Assembly: GCF_002775205.1 (NCBI RefSeq)
Contig: NC_036450.1
Coordinates: 13,349,479-13,413,478 of the forward strand
Reading direction: 5' to 3'
Origin: Xiphophorus maculatus
Lineage: Eukaryota > Chordata > Actinopteri > Cyprinodontiformes > Poeciliidae
Length of the DNA stretch: 64,000 bases
Under the pieces are notes generated by a model. It saw only the letters and a list, made by a program, of their open reading frames with translations, had not been told where the DNA came from and ran no database searches. How positions within the stretch are numbered: position 1 is the stretch's first letter; each line of letters starts with the position of its first letter. Positions 11,192 to 23,835 of the stretch are shown in pieces. The position numbers and the translations under genes were made by a program.

Positions 11192-11623
11192 CCTGCTTAT
11201 TTGCTTATTTGTATTTTTGCGCAGATGGGGACTTGACCAACGCTATCCATCAACATGAAGTGCAGGTGCAACTCAGTAAATAATCTCTGTTGGAGCTATT
11301 TATTCTTTATTTCTTTATGCATTTGAATTTTGTTAGTTTATTTTTACATTTCTAGTTTTTGTATTATTTGCAGGTTAATAATTGTCAATTCTATTTATCT
11401 TTTGTTTTTTATTATTTGTTCTTATTTATTTGTTTTCTAAAGACAGGAAGTGAGGTAGATCAATCCACTTTCTATAAGTGTAGGGGCCTGGTAAAGGACC
11501 AGCAGGCATTTGGGTTTGGGGCCTATGGTTTTTACCAGAGCACCAGAGCAACAGAAGTAGACAGAAGTAGATAGGAGCAACAAAGGAAAGTTTGAAAGTT
11601 ATAAGTGTTTTGCTGAAAAGAAA

Positions 11624-11629
11624 AATAAA
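11624..11629 (+). terminator. Candidate poly(A) signal of the receptor gene
   Basis: AATAAA about 430 bases after the receptor stop codon on the coding strand, in AT-rich DNA. Several further AATAAA-like hexamers follow, so this is a candidate and not a mapped 3' end. Confidence 0.3.
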
Positions 11630-13261
11630 AGCAACCAAGATAATCAACAAGTTCGGACATTAAAATTCTTGTGCCTGTGTGAAGAATCTGGACCCCAGTA
11701 CCTCATAGTGGCGGATGGAACCTTTTATTGGATGTTTGGTTTGACAAACAATCGCCATTACAATCTCCTATGCACAAACCAAAATCAAGCAATTCGCTGC
11801 TGTTCCATCCAACTGATGCGCTTCAGAAAACTGCCTCTGAAAACTCTGTGTCTCACAGTAAAGCATTAAAAATGACTCTACCCTCAAAAAACAGTAGAAA
11901 AGATATAATTATGTTAGTAAGCTTCAAGATTTGTATATATGGTGAAACTTGAGATATTTACTTAAAAGCAATCATTGTTATTGTTCATATAAGCAGTGAA
12001 CAATATTTGTTTTTGAAACAAACTGTGTTTCAAATTCAGGTTTGTATCCGAACTTGAGGTGGAACTTAATTTTTTTTTTTTGATTGAGTTAATTGCAGGG
12101 TCTCTAATGAATTAATCACATTTTAATTGAAACTCAATTGAACTCAATAAAAAAAAAAAATAGGCATATGAGATCGAAAACAAAGATATTTATTGTTTTT
12201 AGTCTGTTATTTAGATTATTCAACTGTCTGATTGCACAAATTTTCCATTCAGCTTTCAAGTGTTTCAGTGTCTCGTTTATGTAGCAACTTTGATGCGTTA
12301 AAGTCACGTCCTCAAAACTAATACAAATATTTTATGTAAAAAGTTGAACAATCTTGGATGTTTCATACAATGTCAGCGTTTACAGAGGAATTGCAATGAC
12401 TAAATGGATTCTGATTTATAATTTTGTTTATTAAAGATGATGAGGCTTCAAATCTTCAAGCTCACAATCCTTATGCATAAATTGCAAATACAGGCAGAAA
12501 GCTCACTATTTGCAAATTATTGTTTGCAGGAGCTATGTGGAAAACATGAACATGAATGTCACCGTTAAACAGAGGGTCACGACCAAGACAAGATTGAAAT
12601 TGATGAAAAAAAAAGGTTTATGTGGAAAGGAAATGAAGGGAAAATCAAACTATCCGTTCAAATCACTTTTTGATTGTTTCTAGTGAGTTTGATTGTTTCT
12701 AGTGAGGCTCTTGCGTCAGATTGGATCTTCATATCCTTCTTGAATCAGTGTGAGGTTAAATTTATGAGGCTGCGCCCTGAGGCTTTCATCGTTTTTATGC
12801 CAGCAGCAGACGAATGTACACCAACATCGAAGTCATCACCTTATTTTTGAACGTGATCATTTGAAATTGCCTGTAAATAAAAAAAAAAAAAACAATCTAA
12901 TGATCAATATTGTATTGTGCTGTGTATGCTCTGCTCCTCTGTTTATGGTTTTGAAGTTGGTATGAATGTCATATTTATCTGTAGCAGAGGCCAAATTGGC
13001 CTAATTATCTACTTTTTGTGTTTCTTGCAGAGCTACCACGTCCTGTTATTGACATGCTTCTGCATGAACTTACCTGTAGCAGTGATGATTATTTATAGAT
13101 ACATGGAGGAAAATGACTATTGCATGCATTGATTTTTTTCTTCGCAAATAAGGGATTGAATTGGTTTTAAGTAACACAATACAGAAAACCACACCCAGTT
13201 TGGTTTAGAGAAAGAAATTAAAGCTGCTATAATGGCCAAGCCAGTTACGCAATATAAATCT

Positions 13262-13640
13262 AATTTCCGTACTATAAGCCGATAATTATTTTCTTAAGTG
13301 TTGAAAACTCACACACACACTTCCTCCGTCTCTCTTCGTTGTTACTCTCAATATCACTTTCGTCTCAAGAAAAATTCACTCAAAGCAGTCCAGCGTTTTA
13401 AAACTCCTTGGTTAAAAGCCGGTTAGGCTCATCGCGATCAATTACTTTTCCTGGTCAACTATTGCATTATATTTTTTACAAGCAATCTATGGGGGAAAAA
13501 TAGAAGCATTTACAGTACATATTTCTGTGTAAATTTTTATACGCTTGTAGCTTATAGAAAAGTACGGCCTACATTTGAACCCTGTTTTGTGAGTGCGGCT
13601 TATATTTTGGTGTGCTTATTAGTCCAGAAATTACGGTAAT
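13262..13640. mobile_element. Short MITE-like element with terminal inverted repeats
   Basis: Left end AATTTCCGTACTATAAGCCG and right end (reverse complement) AATTTCTGGACTAATAAGC are imperfect inverted repeats, and GCGGCTTATATTTTGG near the right mirrors the left. This is a widespread type of vertebrate non-autonomous repeat (ATTTCYGGACTATAAGCCGC termini). It includes a short CA run at 13311-13320. No coding capacity. Confidence 0.55.
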
Positions 13641-16600
13641 TGAAAATCTCCCAGAAGCTTCAAGATCTAAAGAAAGTTTGTGTGGAGAAAGGTTGTTATC
13701 AACATCCCTCAGGCGTGTATCAGGCATCCTAAAGCTGGTATTTTGAACTTTTTTTTTTTTTAATCTAGCACATGTGCCAAATAGTCTTCAATAAGGGTTT
13801 TCTGGTCTTATTTTCTGTGATATTTCACTTTATTACATTCCATTTATGGTCTAATTTATTTCTATTTGACTACATATGTGGTTTACATGGGTGGCCATCT
13901 ACAGCTGCTATTTCAAGTCAGATTCATTTGAAAAGTATTCACTGAGAAAATATTGATGTTTCATTGTCTGTAAATGTAATTTTCTTTCTTCTTATTATTA
14001 TTTGTTCCTCATTTATTTTGTTTGATCCAACAATGTGTTTGCTGATGTTTTGCATGTTAAATACATGGAAATAAATGAAATGAAAGTCTAAATTAAAATG
14101 CTTAAAATAAAAAAAAAATCTGAAACAACCCTGGCTTCAGATTAGTGTGAGTGGACTGTGGTGGAAGTGGAAATTCAATTACATTCACGGGTCAACTTGA
14201 AGCTGCATGGCTAAATTTCCTAATTAGATGCAGCGAAGGCTAAAATGTTTGCATGTGAATTAGACTTGCTCAGAACAGGGAAACGTGATAATTTATTGAT
14301 CCCGTAAATCATGTCAGGATTATCTGGGACTTGCTCATCCATTCCTGCAGATGGATGAGGTTCGGTCTGAAGCAGTAGCCCTACTGCTCTCTGTGAAATA
14401 AAAGATTACCACTTGCTATTCTATTTGACAAAATGAAACAAAGCCTGCAGGAAAAAAAAAAAGATCTAATTTACCTTCAAAAATTATGCTTTTTTCTAAG
14501 CATACTCCCATGAAGAACAACATCAAACTTTAAATCTTAAAATGACAAAATTCATGAAGGACACAATGACAAACAGATAAACAAAATAATAAAATATCAC
14601 TCTTTATTAACTTCTTTTCGATCTCATTTGGGTATCCTAGTATGGACAAAGCCCAAGTGTTATGAGAAACATTAATAAAAGTGTTGCTGCAATCTGCTGT
14701 CCCTCCAAGCCCTGTTGTAATATGACACATCCATTAGTGAGGAGGAAGTAAATGGAATTTAGCCATAATTTATTATAATGACATTTCTCAGGTGGCATGT
14801 CAATGTGCATCAAGATGTGAGATTCTGAGGACACTATTGCTAACAATCATTACTTCTCTTTGCTGTTCAGGCTTGGACTAAAGTCAGTTTCCTTAGGCTT
14901 GTTTTTGAAATAATTTATAAAGATGTATGTAGTACCACTGTGAGCTCTTTTTCTCCTCAGGTCAACTCAGACTGTTAGCTCTAATTGTAATTCACAAAGC
15001 ATTATGCATCATAAACAAAGACATCCATGTGTTTTTCCACATCACTGTTATAATTCTAAATCTAGATGCTGTAGTAAGTATTTCTTATTATTATATACTG
15101 TACCTCCTCTAGTACCAATTACTGTTACACTTTTAAATAAATATGTTGTTCTGGAACAATTAGGAATTATTCTTACAACATGTGTGGAAATATTTCTGTC
15201 TTTGATAAAGTTAGTTGAGGCTTTGTGCCAGTCCGTTGAAAATACATTACACAGGATTAGACCTGATGAAAAACAACTTTCTCTTTCTGTCCCCTGAGAG
15301 AAAAAAATACCTACTTACCTATGATGGTGTTCTTTTTTCAGGCTGTTAGTGTCTCTGAGCTCAAATCTCATCTCTTTAAACACCACCATTATGAAAGATT
15401 TATTAGCACTTCAGTTCTCATGATTTCATCATCAACTTTCATTAACCTGCAGGAATTTTGTCTACTTGGTGCATTGAAGCACTAAAAAGAAGCATGATGT
15501 CTTCTTTTGGCTGCTTTTATAGTTAGGAGTTATAAAACATTTACAGCTGGAACAGATTTTTTTTATAGAAACTGCAAAAAGTCTCTGTCTTACTTTCAGT
15601 CAAAATAAGAATTTTCTATTTTAAACTTTCCAGGAAATAATTTGTTAATTTTCAGAGACATGTTCAGGGTTCTGATAAAGCTGAAATTTAAGTGTTTGGC
15701 CATAAGGATCATTGTTACATTTGGAGGAATAAGGAGATTTAAATGCTGGTGGACTTCACAAAACAGATTCAATTCTATTTGAAAGTGCTTTATTATTCGT
15801 AAAGGGAGATGAAATGTTGTAACTCATATTATCTAAGTTTCAAGATGAAGTCATTGAAATTAAATTGTGACTAAAATATTTCAGCAGCAAAAATAGACTT
15901 AAACTAAACTTTAAAATTGAATCTATTAAACCTGGAAACCATTCAGAATTAATTTAGTCGCAGGAAAAGGTGAGACTAGTTAGTTGTAACTATTAACATT
16001 CAATTCTAGTGAAAATATTTCTTACGTGTGATGAATAAGCCTGATTAATTTGCAGGCGGAAATGAACAGGCCTTTCTGTATGATTTAATATTTTTGCTGA
16101 TTATAGTTACTGAAAATGTATTTGAAAAATTAGTAATTAAATTAAAATGTGCTGTCAAATTTAAAACTGATCATGATGAAAGAACAATATCTGGAAGCAC
16201 TGAAGCAGCTCATCAAACATTAGGAAAGAAGTTCAAACTCAAGCTCAAATGAGTTTTCCAAATGGAAACTGATTATTTGTTAGTTATAATGGTCATACAA
16301 AAAGTTGCAGAGTTGCAATGCTTACGGACAATAAAGTCAATATTTTTGGAGTTTCCATCACAAAGTTCTGATCCCAGTCTGATAGAAAATCTGCGGTCAG
16401 AGTTGAAAAGGTCGAGTTGGAGGACACCAAAAATGTTTGGCCCAGAATGAGAAGTAAAAAAAGCAATTCCACTAAATTTTAAAGAAACGTACAGACTTCT
16501 GAATTTAAACAAAATTAAAAGACAATCTTTGTATAATATTATGTAGTAATACAGCAAACAATGAATGCTGTAACTCCGCTTTTCCTCCACTATTCTTGAA

Positions 16601-17997
16601 CACTCAGTCCAACCCACAACACTCATCCTTCACCTTGAAATGTCCCCATTGAGGATGATATAGTCCAGCTTTTCCTCATAGCTTTGGACTTCATTATTAC
16701 ATCAGGTTGTCAGGAATTAATGTGCTGATTATTAACTCAATCCTCTGTGGTTTTAAATGCCTCAGTTTGGCTTTGAGCAATAGGAGTTTCTAAAGAAATG
16801 TTCAATATCCTGTGGCAGGTGAAGAGAAAATGAGATAATTACTCCCAAATGCACTAAAGAACTGTGCTCTTGTAAAATCTAATTTTTGTGGGTCATCCTG
16901 AAGGCATCTTAACTTGATCACAGCCAATAAATAAAAGAAAGAAGCTATAGATTCTCTGAAAAGAACCTAGTTTTTGTATGAGAGTTCAAAAATAACTTTT
17001 CAAAACAAATTAAAAGCAAATTATTATAGGTTATGTTTGGGGCTCATCTTGTTTTTTCTTCAACAAACTGGGCTTGTCCAACATGCAAGATCATGTTTCT
17101 TTAGAGTCAGGAACCACAGAACGTCCAAATGCCAGAATCCTCAGACTCCAAGGCTCTGATGCTTCAAACTCTGTACTTTTATGAAACACAGAGTTGGAAC
17201 TGGCTTCAAATTGAGAAAAACTGTGACTGATGGTATTCAAATCGCTACGCTGCTTCATTTAGACTGAATCAGCTGAATGGTTTGGTTCTCTCGGCGGAGT
17301 TATAAAACAGTGCAGGAAAACAAATGAATTCAGATGGAGGAAACTCCAGGTCTGTCAGACCTGTCAATTTTTTTTGTGGTTGCTGTGAATTTAAATTCAG
17401 TGAACACAGAACGAATACATCTTCCTTATCCACCTTTGATGACATTTCTATGTATCACTAAATAATTATTCTGATTCATATTTCAGTTTCCAGGAAGCTC
17501 CTGATGAGGGACTTATTGACTTTATGAGAATATTTCAACTGTGTTGTTTGACCTGATTTTTGTGTATTTGCAGCTAAATGTAATTTTGCATACATTATAC
17601 TGCAATATTAACTACAGTCACAGCCTCAAACACTGTAAATATGCACTCTATTCATTGTGCAATACGGTATCAATCATTTTAAATTCACAATTCTTATAAA
17701 TTCTTGAGAGGAAAAGCTTACTTAAGCTAAAAACATGATTTAGGATACTTTATGAGGTAATAAATTGCCTTATAAAGATTAAATCACTTTGTAAATGACA
17801 AATTAACTTCAATCAGGATCTGGTACTTGCAATTTTCTCTTCCTGTGTTGCATAATAATTGTAGGAAATATAAATTTTATGAAGTAAAATTCTTGTGCAG
17901 ACAAATCTTAAGTCACCCAGACAGTAAAAAACATAAATTAAGTCTCACATCTATGTGAAAGTTCCTTTTCAACTATTAATTTATGCAAATAAATTGC

Positions 17998-18003
17998 TTT
18001 ATT
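17998..18003 (-). terminator. Candidate poly(A) signal of brf2
   Basis: TTTATT on the + strand reads AATAAA on the - strand, about 200 bases past the brf2 stop codon. The spacing suits a short 3' UTR. Confidence 0.4.
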
Positions 18004-18204
18004 GTTTCACCAACGTAATAATGTTAAGCAACATAAATTTAAAATAAATAGTCAAAAAACAATTTCTGCACCAAGCAGGAAAGTGGCATGTTCAGTTGTA
18101 ATGAATCAGAAATGCAAAAACATTTTTTTGTAAAATCTTTAACAATTAAACATCCTTCAAAAAAACATAAAAGGTTCATTCTTAATTAAACAAGTATAAG
18201 TTAG

Positions 18205-21200
18205 CTATGAGTTCCCACTGTCAGAGGAGGACACTGCCTTCTGCATCAGGGCAAAGTCTCGAGCTTCTTGTGGAGTGCGAATGTATGAATCGATCTCGCT
18301 GTCTGAGATTTCCTCGTCGCCGGTAACGTTCAGCACAGGCGGCTCCTCTCTCCTCCTCTTGGCATGAATCACACAGGGAGGAGCAAACAGGACCCTTTTA
18401 CCCCAGTTTGGTTCCGGGTCTTCAGTCTGGTGAGAGTCATCTCCTTCTTGGTTTTCCATTCTGTCAGTGGGACAGAGTTGCACCACAGAGGAAGCGTCTG
18501 CAGTCTGATCCCTGCTCTCAGAGCGTTGGGAAGGTGCCACCTCCTCTGTTGGAAAGTTCAAAGCGCTGGCCTGAGAGCAATCAGCTTGCATCGCCGTCTC
18601 ATGGGTTCTCAGAGCCCGAGTTAGCAGGGTGTGCCGATGCTCTAGAATATCCCCCACCAGCCGAACAACGTCGTCCTGAGTCACTGTTTCCCTGACCCAG
18701 GGAAGTTCCCGTCCAAGCTTACATAGCACTTCCTTCAGCTCTGTTATTCTCGTTACAGCTGGATTACGCTTTTGTACTTTGGCCAAGTGACAGAATTTGT
18801 CGAGGGAGAGCCTGAGGCGATGTTTGTTGGGGTTCAAAGACTGCCAGGCCAAATACGTTGCTGCCATCATGATCGGTAGGGGCCGTCGTCCGGTCACGAT
18901 CCAGGAATCTCCTGCCAACTCCACCAACGCCACGGCTCGTTTGGTCAGCACCTTGGAGTCCTCTGCCAGCTCTTTAGTAACGTGTTGTGCACTTATTTTA
19001 TATCTGTCAAACAAAAAATATTAATCAGATTTGACTGAAAATGTTTGTGAATTGTGTCTAAAGGGGCAGTATTCTGTGTTTTCCAACCACATGGTATCAT
19101 TTTGTAGCACGATCGAGTAACTTTGTCACGTTCAGTTGTTATAAAAATGCTGTATATATCAAACATGACTCAAAAGAAATGTGACTTTGCAATTTAACGC
19201 CTTGAAATTAGGACTTTGTCCCGTTAAGACGTTCCTGCTCTATCCGACACGCTGCCTTCAGCACGTCATCGCATCAACAGTGCTCTATTAAGGGTTTACA
19301 AATGTTCATCGGAGCATTGGACTGAGAAATAGTTCACATAATAAGCTCAGCACCAAGTGTTTGCTCATTTCTGCTGCTGCTAGTTTGAAGCAGAAGTGGA
19401 GTTTAGTAGTCCTTATTCACAATGGTTAAGGACCATCCAACAGACTAAAAAGCACAAATGCACATCAAAAAGATGGAAAACCTCATTGTATGTTGCTGTT
19501 AATGTCTTTATACAGCAGTTAATGGTTGAGATGCAGGAAAACAACATAGAAAGGACACCAGGCCTGTCAATATTTTTTGCATGATGATGGTCAGTATGTC
19601 AAAGCACATCAGTATGAAGCCACCCTCTAACCCCACACCACACTTAGGACCCCTGATGATTTGCTGATGATCCACTCTAGCATCTCATTGAAAGTTTTGT
19701 GCATGCTCACTCATAGAACTCTTGCAGTGACTCCTGCACAATTATTTCAAGTAACCAAACATAAAAGAAGCTTCCACACCACTTACTCCTGAACATGTGC
19801 TCCTATGACATCTGCGATATTGATAAAAGGAGCCTGGATGTTCAGGATCTTGATCATTTCCTGGTATACGCCTCCCACCAGCGTCTGGTCAGCATCCAGG
19901 AGGCTGCTGATGGTTCCCAAAGTGATCGGCCAGTTCCGCTGCCTGCAGCTCACGTATACGCAGCAACCAGCAAGCACCTCCTTCCTCTGGAGGGTCACGT
20001 TGATGAAGCTCTCCTGCTGGTAGGCCTGCCTAAAATACGTCAATGCCAGATCCTCTATTTCACCGTTGAGCCGGAGAATCCGACACATTTCTTTCACGCG
20101 CTCCAGACCTTAATGTAAATGTAGCAAAAGGAAAAAAATGTAACTTTGTATGAATATTCCAGACTCAATATTTTTTCTTCTTTTAAATTAGATATTTTCC
20201 TGTAGTGATCTTAAGCTAGAGTTGAACAGGATTTCTGAAAGTCTTAAAACGATTTTTGGCTTCTTTCTTGTATTTTCTTTTATATTACTATTATTATTTT
20301 GTTTTGCTGACCAGTGAACATTCAGGTAGTGGTTCATTTAGGAAGAAAAATTATTCACAAATTATGGCAGAATCAATATCTGCAATACAGCAATAGCAAA
20401 AGATTGTTTCGATACAGTTGTTGGTATTTATTTTTATATTTAAAACACTATGCATGCAAGTTTTACAGAACATAATAGGTCTAGCTGGTTGGAGTGACTT
20501 CTACTACTATCTGTTCTCACATTTAATGTGTATTTTCAGCTAAAGCTCTGTAAGAGGGGTCAAGATTGGGATTAAAGAAAAGGGTCTAAAAAGGATGACA
20601 ATAACATCTTTTTCTGATAAGCACAAGTATTAATAAATTCAAGACATAAACTAGCCAAGTTGTTTTTTTTTCTTGAGAATATAATATGTATTGTCTTGTT
20701 CGCACAAAACAAAGAAAAACTGTTTATTAAAAAACACCCTGTCTCAAAAGCACAAGTTGTTATTTTGCAGCTAACAGACACATAAAAAAATTCATCTGAA
20801 CTAATAAGCAGATTTTAAAGCAACGTTTAGAAGAGAACCTGCTTTTTTCACCGAGGTTTTCATCATTCTTCAGGTCTTACTGAGAAAACTGGATTAAAAG
20901 AAGGACTAGTAAGCCTCAGGCCTAAAAACTATCCCAAACACACTTCATGTTGAAAAGAAAATGAAAAAATACATCTTGCAAAAAGATGACAAAACACATC
21001 AGAGGTGAATCATTCTTCAGTCTATCAACTTTGTGCTAAAAAAAAGGTTTGAAAAGCCTTCAGAAAGTCTAAAAAAGTACTGCGCAGGCCACTTTAAAAG
21101 ATTAAAAGAAGGTCTGGCTCCTTGGGGGAAAATCATCTTGTAGTGGCTGAAGGCTTTTACGCAGTAAAAAGTGTATACATATAACGAGCATAAACTGCTT

Positions 21201-22394
21201 TGGGACAGAAGAGCTCACCTTTTATCAGATTGAGGCAGGGTTTTTTGGTCACTGCTGTGGTCCTGCTGTAGCTGACATCTGTAGAGAAAAAAAATACACG
21301 TCAACAATAAATTGAACCAAACGATCGGCATTTTACCTGGGAATCCATTGAAAATAACTCAAACATTAAAAATTCACCCGTTTACATTTTTGATCATTCC
21401 TCTTTTAGTCAACATCAACTTCTAACACTGGAACAAACTTCTTACTTTGTTCGAGGCTGATGTGTAGAACCGATTTCCCTCATCTGGTCCACATTTTAGC
21501 AGCATGAAAGCTGAATATATCGACTCAGACATGAAGCCTTAAGAGTATTCCCTCTCCTGACACCTTCCACATAAATTTGATGAAAAGCAAGTCAGGTGCT
21601 CCAACAGTATATTGAGGTAATATTTAGTTAACCCTTCACAGTGTGTTTCTGTTTTCATTTCTCATAGATTAAGCATTCAAGTGATGAAGATGAAGCAGTA
21701 GAGGAGGTATTTTACAGGTCTGTGTCTCTCAAGGCAAAGTAAATTAAATGTTTTATCTGGCACACACATTTTAGAAACAAATGTAATTCAAAATTGGTTT
21801 CACAGCAGGAAGAAAAAAGCAGGAAATTATTTTTATGACGGCAAACATAAATATTATCACACAAAAAACAATTAAATGTAAATTTCATGAGATGGAGAAA
21901 AGAAATTAAAAAAATGCTTGACTTTTAAAGACAGAATAAATCTTGAAAGATTTGTATTAAAGCTACACGTGATTTTCACTTTTTTTTTAAAATATGGTGG
22001 CACTTCTGATTTTCTTTCTCTTTTTTTGATATATTGAATTTAGTAAACACTTTGCTCACCAATATTGTGGCTGTGTTAAGGGCTATATAAATGATTTTAT
22101 CTAGAATGATGAATAATACAGTTATCTGATCAATGGCTAATCTTTCTTAGTGATAATCTGCGTACTGTAATCTGAATAAATGCATGTATATATGAAACTA
22201 GGGTTGTTAATTGACATTTTCTATGAACGAGGTGTCCTGTTCCTACCTGTACCCCCCACCGGGTCATCGGCCAGGGTCCCCTCAGACACCACCGTGCCGC
22301 AGTCCACGCACACCAGCTGGGCTTGGCAGTAGAGATCATCGTCCACTATGTTGGAGGAGCCGCAGCCCGGACACTTCAAACCCGCTGCGAACAT
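18205..22394 (-). CDS. brf2: Transcription factor IIIB 50 kDa subunit BRF2, 4 exons
   Basis: TFIIB-related factor that, with TBP, BDP1 and SNAPc, loads RNA polymerase III on type 3 promoters (U6, 7SK and similar) in the nucleus. Exons, 5' to 3' on the - strand: 22394-22247, 21278-21219, 20108-19787, 19003-18205; phases 1, 1, 2 join cleanly to 442 aa (human 419). Seen: an N-terminal zinc ribbon with CPGC and CVDC pairs about 20 residues apart; first cyclin repeat in exon 3 ([26 protein letters not shown]); second cyclin repeat at the start of exon 4 ([28 protein letters not shown]); then an acidic tail with APPCV and [22 protein letters not shown], which matches the C-terminal TBP-anchor region of human BRF2, including the cysteine next to PP that corresponds to the reported redox-sensing position. 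An in-frame ATG at 22445 would add 17 residues; I prefer 22394 because vertebrate BRF2 starts just before the ribbon. Confidence 0.95.
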
Positions 22395-23023
22395 TTTCCA
22401 ATCATAAACATCCACTTCTTTAACCTGGACTGCACTTTGTGACAACAGGAAGCGCGCTAGCGGTGTACGACCAACAAACGTAACCGGTGCGAAGCTTAGA
22501 TGTCTCCGGGTAGAAATGACCGAGCTAACGACAGTTCCGTTTGGGAAATTACGCTTGAACGAGCGTTCAAGGATAATCCGATTATGCTTCAGTAAGCATA
22601 TTATACAACCTTAGTTTTCCCTCTGCAATAATAAACAATGAAATGTGGTAGCAAGAATAAGAAGAGACCTCAGCTGTAGAATATAAAACTTATAAGACTG
22701 AGGTAAAAAGTTAGCATTCTGAATTCGCTAAATAAAAGTGAGTTGCGCTCCAAATGCAATGTAATTACTGTATTAGCATTGTCGTCACATTAAAATATGA
22801 TTGTTAATGTTCAATTTTATGTATGTCAATTTCTATTTTCCATTGAAATTCTGCAGATTAGTATAATAAAAATACTAAGGGCACATTTGTTTTTCTTCTT
22901 TAGATAAACTCTAAAACTGTTAGATGCCAAGATTTTTTTAAATAAAAAAGTTCGAACTTTTTGTAGACTTTAAACCTGTTTTTACACACTGAAGTTCCCA
23001 AACTAATGTTTTTGCAGTGAATG

Positions 23024-23079
<56 letters not shown>

Positions 23080-23835
23080 CAAAAAAAATGCATTCAAAAC
23101 CATTTCACAAATGTTCATAGTAATTTGACATGCAACCAGAAAATAATTGAACATTATTTATTAAATACAATATAACCTACGTATGTGCATGTGATGTAAA
23201 TGACATATTGGCTTATTCTGTTATGATTTCCTCATTCATGCCTTTTCATAACACTAACATATAACTGAATAAATGAAACAAGAAATAGATTTATACATTT
23301 TTAATTTTATTTTGCAAATATACAAAAACACCTCAGCCAGTTCCAGACAGTGTATATTTTTCAGTGTTTAACATTCAAAGATAAAGTGCTCTTGGTTTGC
23401 AGAATGCAAAGAAAAAAGGAGAAAAAAAAAATCTAATTACAGCACATAGTATAACATATAAGGCTCTTTTTGACCAGGCAAGGGGAAAAATGTTTGATTT
23501 AACCAGGCAGTATAGCAAGTCTTCTAAGCTTGAAATTTACGCTCTACATGAAAGCAATGGACATATATGAATATCCTTTTACACTTGATTGAAAGAGAGA
23601 ATTTTCTTATATAAAAAAGATTTAATTGAAACTGCTGCAGTCATCACAGTAATAGTTCATCTTTTCTTTTTGATTTTTCTTGTTGATATATTAACCTTAA
23701 GGTTTATCCTACTACAAAAGAGCCAGCATTCAGCGATGAACATCTTTGGAAGCCAGGTCTTTCACGTAGTCGTGAAATGAATAAAGTCAGAGCACAGGGA
23801 TCTGTTCTGATTCAGAGTGTCAGCTATAAATCCAC
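22395..23835. promoter_or_regulatory. Region between rab11fip1 3' end and brf2 start; brf2 promoter
   Basis: About 1.4 kb between two genes transcribed in the same direction. Next to brf2 the sequence is richer in CpG (22440-22560) and on the - strand contains GCGCTTCCTGTT (22444-22455), an ETS-type site common in housekeeping promoters. The middle holds a (TA)n microsatellite at 23029-23076. The left-hand end of the rab11fip1 3' UTR may be marked by AATAAA on the - strand at 23306-23311, about 525 bases past its stop. No other gene seen. Confidence 0.35.
23029..23076. repeat. (TA)n microsatellite
   Basis: About 24 TA units between the brf2 promoter and the rab11fip1 3' end. Confidence 0.95.

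Larger units (their letters stand above)
11192..18204. other. Gene-free interval between the receptor and brf2
   Basis: About 7 kb. It contains the receptor 3' UTR, the MITE at 13262-13640, and AT-rich sequence with no recognisable protein. Open frames of 60-117 aa (for example 15004-15297 and 16273-16626) show no known domain, have ordinary AT-rich composition and lack splice-consistent partners. A stretch at 14150-14350 with several TAATTAG/ATTTGCAT-like words could be a conserved regulatory element. Confidence 0.4.

Noticed and set aside
15004-15297. 97-codon open frame with a hydrophobic middle, as for a small membrane protein
   Set aside because: AT-rich composition equal to its flanks, no homology that I recognise, and no promoter or poly(A) pairing; hydrophobicity is expected from T-rich DNA.
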